Assembly: GCF_017916325.1 (NCBI RefSeq)
Contig: NC_090165.1
Coordinates: 186,001 to 250,000 of the forward strand
DNA: 64,000 bases
Reading direction: 5' to 3'
Source: Leishmania martiniquensis
Taxonomy: Eukaryota; Euglenozoa; Kinetoplastea; Trypanosomatida; Trypanosomatidae
Position numbers and translations under genes: made by a program. Positions within the stretch are counted from its first letter, which is position 1. The number at the start of each line of letters is the position of its first letter. The notes beneath the pieces are model-generated. The model ran no database searches. It worked only from the letters and a program-made list of their open reading frames with translations, and was not told where the DNA came from. Positions 58,962 to 64,000 of the stretch are shown in pieces.

Positions 58962-60182
58962 ATGTCTGGCTTCTGGAGCTTCCGGGAATCCGTCGCCGAC
59001 TCGGCTGCTGCTGCAAGATTGGCAAAGGAACGACGGCCACTTGATCTCGCCGTTACCCAGGTGCTCCCTGTCGGCGTGGAGTTCAAAAGGGCGATGCTGT
59101 CAACCTCACACGAGGACGCTCGCGGGCGTTTTAGAAGGAAGACTCTCCCGTGTGCCGAGGCCACCGGGCAGATTAGAGAGACCGATCGCGGTCCCGTGAC
59201 GAGGCTGGCCCGGAAAGGCGATCTTTCCTCAAGTCAAAGTACTGCGGCGGAGGCTGACGACGCTGTTGTAGATGAAGGCCGGGCCGATGCGCACCTGATG
59301 GACCACGATGAGGTCATCGACGCCGTTCAGCGCAAGTGGTGGGAGGCTCTGGGGGCAGATGTGAGCCCGGGCTCGTTGCTTCCCTCTGCAGAAATGGCAC
59401 CTACCATAGCTAGCATACCAGACGAGGAAACGCTGGGCCTCGTGCAGAATCTTCTCTCTCATGCTTCCGGCAGCACCCCCTCAAAAGCAGCGGCCCGATT
59501 GCACGACAGCGCCCTCCTGAGCTGCGAAGTTCTCCTTCACAAAAAGAGGGAGAGGCGGGCGCGCTTCAGTCGCTCGCCAGCTCCAGATGCGCAGGTAACA
59601 TCACGACAGTCTTCCGAGCACACTGCGTCATGCAGCGTCCACTCAGCAGTCCCGTGCGAACCTTTACTCCACACCGGGAAACTCGCGCATCTTCGTCCGC
59701 GACGCAGCTCTACCGCTAGAGCGCCGCACTCGGAAGGAAAAATAGACAGGAGCAAGACCGGTGGCTGCTCGCATCAAGATCATGGTGGCGCCGCAAAGGG
59801 GCCTGCCGTAGTCTCTCACCTGTTTTCGAGGCCCGAGGGCGAGCGCAGCTTTGCAGGCGAAAGGAGCACTGGTGCAGGTACGGCTACTCCTGTTGAGAAG
59901 CAGAGTGAGGTGTTCTTGCCTTCCGCGATCCTGCAGAGTGTGCTGCGCACGCGTACAAGGGGTCTTATCCTTTCCTCGACCACAGCTACGCGTGTGGAAG
60001 CTGTTCGACGAAGAGAGGAGCTGCTGCTCCTTCGACATTACTTCGCATTGTGGCTAGCTGCCGCTGACCAGCGACACATTCAGCAATGCACCGCTTCGTA
60101 TCACTGCTTCCTGATGCAGTGCGTCAACGAAACCCTAGGAAACGCTACATCGCAACTAGCGGAACAAGGTATACATGGCTAG
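58962..60182 (+). CDS. Hypothetical protein with a single Sfi1-like motif
   Basis: The 406-residue product starts MSGFWSFRESVADSAAAARL. It is acidic/Ser-rich and probably disordered through the middle. Near the C-terminus LLLLRHYFALWLAAADQRH resembles one centrin-binding Sfi1-type unit (L..YF..W....). An amphipathic helix WWEALGADVSPGSLL lies at about 125. No catalytic domain is visible. The frame is open much further upstream (to 58656), but a strong C/T tract with AG at 58905 falls inside that part, so the ATG at 58962 is preferred. The basal-body idea is only a guess from the short motif. Confidence 0.6.
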   Translation: MSGFWSFRESVADSAAAARLAKERRPLDLAVTQVLPVGVEFKRAMLSTSHEDARGRFRRKTLPCAEATGQIRETDRGPVTRLARKGDLSSSQSTAAEADDAVVDEGRADAHLMDHDEVIDAVQRKWWEALGADVSPGSLLPSAEMAPTIASIPDEETLGLVQNLLSHASGSTPSKAAARLHDSALLSCEVLLHKKRERRARFSRSPAPDAQVTSRQSSEHTASCSVHSAVPCEPLLHTGKLAHLRPRRSSTARAPHSEGKIDRSKTGGCSHQDHGGAAKGPAVVSHLFSRPEGERSFAGERSTGAGTATPVEKQSEVFLPSAILQSVLRTRTRGLILSSTTATRVEAVRRREELLLLRHYFALWLAAADQRHIQQCTASYHCFLMQCVNETLGNATSQLAEQGIHG

Positions 60183-62202
60183 AGACGCTCCGTCTTCTGG
60201 TTTAGACTTGGGTGTAGCAAAGCAGTGAGGGGATGGGGGAGCGCGCGCTACACGGATTTCTCATAGATTCACACAAGCTATTCATGAACCATCAACGAAG
60301 CAAATTACTACACAGCAATATTTTTTTCTTTACAAATAGCGCGGTGACCTCCTGGATGCTGAGCAGGGAGGCGTACTCGCCTCACCCACACGGAAGAAAG
60401 CAGGCAGCGAAACAAGCACCAGCGGGGGGGCATATACAGAAGCAGAGGAAAGACACATGTTCAAAAGCAGCGAGTTGGTCTGCTCCGACTTTTGCGCAGA
60501 TGGGCGGGGGTATGCTGGAGCCCTGAAACCCATGCCGTACGGGCGAGGACCTGATGGTGGTGAATCGGCTGTCAGAGTAGCCGTCTTGCCAAGGAGCTGC
60601 AGGGTGGTGGTATCTCCACCTCTTTTCCCCAGCGAATCACCGTGGGGCCACGCAAGTAAAGCCCGAAAATCGCTCCCGTTTTTTCCCATGCGTTACGAGC
60701 TAAGCGCCCTGGTGCATCTCTTCTACTCGACCGCTCCCTGACTATTATGAACCGCTCTTCTCCCTTTTCACCTCGTCGTGCGCGCACATCAAATCTACGC
60801 AGCCGTAGAAAACAAAGCGCATACTCTCGACTGCCCCAGGCGAACTCAACCTCAAGGAAAGCGGCTCCACACTCACTTGACCATCCCACTACTTGATTTC
60901 ATTTAGATCTCCCTCTCGCAGAGAGCCCCTCTCCGTCTTGTCAACTCCATTACCCTTCCATACCTAGTCTTTTTCTTAATACCTGAAGCTCCTTTCCTTT
61001 GTAGGACTGTTCCGCGTACTTTTCCTTCTGCCCGGGAGCGGCGCTGAACAAGTTCTGCGCCAGCGGAAGCGACCGAGACGGCAGTATCAGAGGGGAGAAA
61101 GTACGGAGAGACGGACTTCATACACTTTTCCTTCCTTTCCCTCTCCCCTCTGTTTTGCGTCTCTTTGCCTTGACTTTTTTCTTTGCTCGCCCCTTTAGCT
61201 TCCCGCTTCTCCTCCAGGGTATCTCATGAGGTTGCCCGCTTATCACCAAACGGCGCCGTTCTTGTTTCTCAAGCTTTCTTGTACGAGACACTCCTTTGGT
61301 CAGACCCTCGTTTCTTCGCTCTCTCCTCTGTTTTTTGGTTAGCTCGCGGTGGTTGTTCCTATTTCTTTTTCCCTCCCTTTTCCCCCACTCGATTGCTCTG
61401 ACAGCCCGCCTCCAACACCACCCCTTTTCCCTGCCTTAACATTTTTTTCGTTCTATTTTCACCCCTACTTTTCTCCGCCTTTTTATCGCCTCTGTGTCTC
61501 TCGTAGCTTTCTGTGGTTACCTTCACTCAGCTCTTCTCTTTCCTGTGTTTGCTGCGTGCTCTCTACCCTTGCATCAGCACAAGCAACAGGATCCCTTTCT
61601 CGCACCCCCCCTTTGCAAACATCAGCTCGACAGGAGAAGTATAGATTCCCCATATTTTTTTCCTTGGTAGTCTTGTTGATTGTATTCACCCTCCCTTTTC
61701 CGTGGTGTGGCATCCGCTGCACACGCGCCTCCCATTTCTTTCTTACTCTCCTTCCTTTTTGTTGGCTGCTTCTGTGCCTAAGCGTACAGTCGCTTCTTTT
61801 TTTTTCGCCTTTCTTCCTTTCAGTGTTCGAGTCTCGTCGCTTCACTGGCGCTTCTTGATCCACTGCCCTGTACGCACACAATCAAGCCGAAGGAGTACTG
61901 AAGCGCCTGTGAGCCTGAGCCTGGGCCTGTGACAACCTCTGCTGCTGTGATTGGCTCTGCGCGCTTGTCCTCTCGGGTGGTGGTCTACAGAGTTCCTTAG
62001 GTTCGCTGTCGCTTACGCGTGGTTGGTGGGCCGGACTCTCTGTTTCTCGTTTCTTTGGTGTTCGCAGCAGGCTCCTCAACTTCGTAGCTGGTGTGCCCTT
62101 TACTTTCTCGCAGGCGGCCACGCTGCGCACACGAAAGAACGACAGACTCGGCGGCTGGACATCACCGTGGACGCGCAAACGGACACACAAAGAATAGGAG
62201 GC
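60183..62202. other. Intergenic region of 2 kb, pyrimidine-rich
   Basis: No gene recognised. The second half is strongly C/T-rich on the coding strand. Two candidate acceptors, at 62066-62067 and 62112-62113, lie before the RAC kinase ATG. Open frames here are low-complexity F/S/L/P. Confidence 0.65.
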
Positions 62203-63735
62203 ATGAGTGGATATTTGAAGGTGCTATCTCAGGAAGGTAACTGGGAGACGCGTTATGTCGAGATCGAAGACACGAAGCTACGCTTTTGGAAGACAAAGGC
62301 GGACAAAGAATCCGGCGCGGCCGTGGTGAAGGAGCTGGACCTCAAGTGTGCCACCCTGCGCGAAGTTTCAGAGCCGAACACGTGGGCGGTGCAGCCGGAG
62401 AAGGCAGAGGCCACGTACTTCCAAGCAGACGGAGAGGAGCGGAAAACGGAGTGGATGGACACACTTCGACATTACAATTCGAGCAGCTCCAAGTCGGAGA
62501 AGGTGACGCTTAGGGACTTCGAAAAGAAGTTCGTTTTGGGCAAAGGCTCCTATGGCAAGGTGTTCATGGTAGTGAAGAAGGATACGGAGAAGTGGTACGC
62601 TATGAAGGAGATGAGCGCAGAGAAGATGAGGCAGGCGGAGATTAAGGCGCCGTTTGCGGAGCGTATTATTTTGGAGGAAATCGACCATCCTTTTATCGTT
62701 CACCTTCACTACTCTTTCCAAGAGCAAGGAAACTTGTACATGATCCTCGACCTACTAGCAGGCGGCGAGCTCTTCACCTACATTGAGCAACACGCACCGC
62801 TCGATGAAGAGGTCGTCAAGTTTTACGCAGCCGAAGTCGCTCTTGCACTTGGGTATCTGCACAGCCGCAACATCATCTATCGCGATTTGAAGCCGGAGAA
62901 TGTCGTCTTTGACCGTGATGGCCACGCCTGTCTTACCGACTTTGGGCTTGCAAAGGCGAACGTGCACGAGCCGAACGCTGTCACGTACTGCGGTACGAAC
63001 GAGTACCTGGCCCCCGAGCTGCTGAAGGGTGTGCCGCATGGCAAGGCGGTAGACTGGTGGTCCCTAGGTCTCATGATGTGCGAGATGCTCTTCAATGACC
63101 TCCCATTTTACGACGAAAATCCCATGCAGATGCAGATGAAGATTTTGACGGAGGAGGTCTCCTTCCCGCCCCATATGCACATCACTGAGGAGACAAAAGA
63201 TTTGATTCGGTGCCTGCTCAACAAGAGCCCTGAGCACCGCCTTCAAACCTTGGAGGCGTTCAAGGCACACAAGTGCTTTTCAAACCTGGATTTCGGCCTT
63301 CTAGAGGCGCGCAAGCTTAAGGCGCCGATAACCCCCGATCCAGATCCGGCCCATAACTTCTCGAAAGAGTTTACAAGTGAGGTCATTGTGCAAAATGAGT
63401 CACCCTCGCAGGCGGTCGTCACGTTGGCTGGCTACACCTACGATAGAGACTCATCAGAGCAGGAAAAGTCCCCCTCCCACTCTTCCACAACAGCAGATGA
63501 GCTGCGGCAACGCAGGGCGTCCAAAAGAGCGTCTACCAACGGCAGTGACGCTGCCTCTCTTCCTGTGACAGGGGCGGAGGGGACGTCGAGCTCCAGCGCG
63601 GCGGGGGGGCCGGCGAAGCAAGGCGCCACTGGCCCTATCAAGAAGGTGGAATATCACATTCCTGCCAAGGTGGCGCCGCAGGCTGCGCGGAAAAAACTGA
63701 CGGGGAGCAACAGCTCCGACAAACCCACGAAGTAG
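62203..63735 (+). CDS. RAC/Akt-like AGC protein kinase with PH domain
   Basis: The 510-residue kinase has an N-terminal PH domain (about 1-92: GYLKVLSQEGNWETRYVEIE, EWMDTLRHY) and an AGC kinase domain (about 106-360). Seen are GKGSYGKV (113-120), the catalytic lysine in YAMKE (135), YRDLKPEN (Asp228), DFG (246-248) and the activation-loop site Thr261 in VTYCGTNEY. The C-terminal AGC tail has an active-site tether FSKEFTSE (386-393) and a hydrophobic-motif-like LAGYTYD with Thr412. This is the Akt/RAC layout: membrane recruitment through phosphoinositides, then activation on the loop and tail. The last 90 residues are Ser-rich. The ATG at 62203 is preferred; the longer frame from 61951 would run through the splice region. 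It is the last gene in the window. Confidence 0.95.
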   Translation: MSGYLKVLSQEGNWETRYVEIEDTKLRFWKTKADKESGAAVVKELDLKCATLREVSEPNTWAVQPEKAEATYFQADGEERKTEWMDTLRHYNSSSSKSEKVTLRDFEKKFVLGKGSYGKVFMVVKKDTEKWYAMKEMSAEKMRQAEIKAPFAERIILEEIDHPFIVHLHYSFQEQGNLYMILDLLAGGELFTYIEQHAPLDEEVVKFYAAEVALALGYLHSRNIIYRDLKPENVVFDRDGHACLTDFGLAKANVHEPNAVTYCGTNEYLAPELLKGVPHGKAVDWWSLGLMMCEMLFNDLPFYDENPMQMQMKILTEEVSFPPHMHITEETKDLIRCLLNKSPEHRLQTLEAFKAHKCFSNLDFGLLEARKLKAPITPDPDPAHNFSKEFTSEVIVQNESPSQAVVTLAGYTYDRDSSEQEKSPSHSSTTADELRQRRASKRASTNGSDAASLPVTGAEGTSSSSAAGGPAKQGATGPIKKVEYHIPAKVAPQAARKKLTGSNSSDKPTK

Positions 63736-64000
63736 CCGCAGCGCCGTGTAGAATGAGCCGCTTTGGGCATCCCTTTCTTGCCATCAACTACAATGCACTT
63801 CTCTGCTGCTGCCGGTGGGCGTGACCCGAAGGTACCCCTGACGGCGGCGGCAGGCCGATTTGACCGCGTCAGCGGCATGATGGGGGTGAGGGGCACAACG
63901 ACGTAATCAAGCTGGGCATGGCGTCGTGGAAGAGTGAGAGAGCGAGGCAAGCTCAAGGCATGTTTGAGAAAAAGCCCCAAGACCTTCCGCCCCATCAAAA
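63736..64000. other. 3' flank of the RAC kinase
   Basis: Downstream sequence running to the window edge. No gene seen. Confidence 0.6.

Noticed and set aside
1..64000. CRISPR arrays, phage or bacterial mobile elements
   Set aside because: None seen, and the genome is clearly eukaryotic (trans-splicing signals, BBS2, S30, CDC16).

Overview
The window reads as nuclear chromosome of a trypanosomatid flagellate, most likely Leishmania or a close relative. The genes are intronless. They lie in long same-strand runs and have pyrimidine tracts plus AG trans-splice acceptors upstream. Many predicted products are mitochondrial or flagellar, ribosomal protein S30 lacks the ubiquitin-like fusion partner, and GC is high. 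From memory, unverified, the gene set recalls the L. major chromosome 30 / T. brucei chromosome 6 block.

Layout. Two polycistronic units diverge from one strand-switch region. Everything from position 1 to about 38.9 kb is on the minus strand: BBS2, a STE-type kinase, a double-cytochrome-b5 reductase, RRS1, HisRS, a dynactin p25-like gene with an in-frame stop, two predicted mitochondrial proteins, a PLC-like protein, three S30 copies, a NudC-like protein, a FAH-fold protein, a hypothetical protein and CDC16/APC6. Everything from about 43.0 kb on is on the plus strand: a mitochondrial-type hypothetical, two GrpE-like genes, two mitochondrial-type small proteins (one with an OB-fold), a DJ-1 family protein, an ARM-repeat protein, a RIIa-like protein, a mitochondrial repeat protein, a hypothetical and the PH-domain AGC kinase RAC/Akt. 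Between them, 38.9-43.05 kb is a gene-free divergent strand-switch region. Its base skew flips in the middle so that the RNA-like strand is G/T-rich in both directions, as expected of a bidirectional Pol II start zone.

The left unit contains two unusually long intergenic stretches (7.2 and about 4.6 kb) on either side of the STE-type kinase. Each holds one copy of a nearly identical repeat of about 470 bp in opposite orientation. It is probably a SIDER-type degenerate retroposon, and the pair forms an inverted repeat around the kinase gene.

Genes in such units are not operons by function, but themes recur: flagellum and cytoskeleton (BBS2, dynactin p25-like, NudC-like, RIIa-like), mitochondrion (HisRS supply, GrpE pair, OB-fold and heptad-repeat proteins), cell cycle (CDC16) and membrane signalling (RAC kinase, PLC-like pseudoenzyme). 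The most notable points are the PLC-like protein that has lost all catalytic residues, gained a PDZ domain and kept a dual-acylation N-terminus; the inverted repeat; the skewed strand-switch region; and the p25-like gene whose conserved frame runs through a TGA. Residue-level claims come from reading translations by eye. No search was run.
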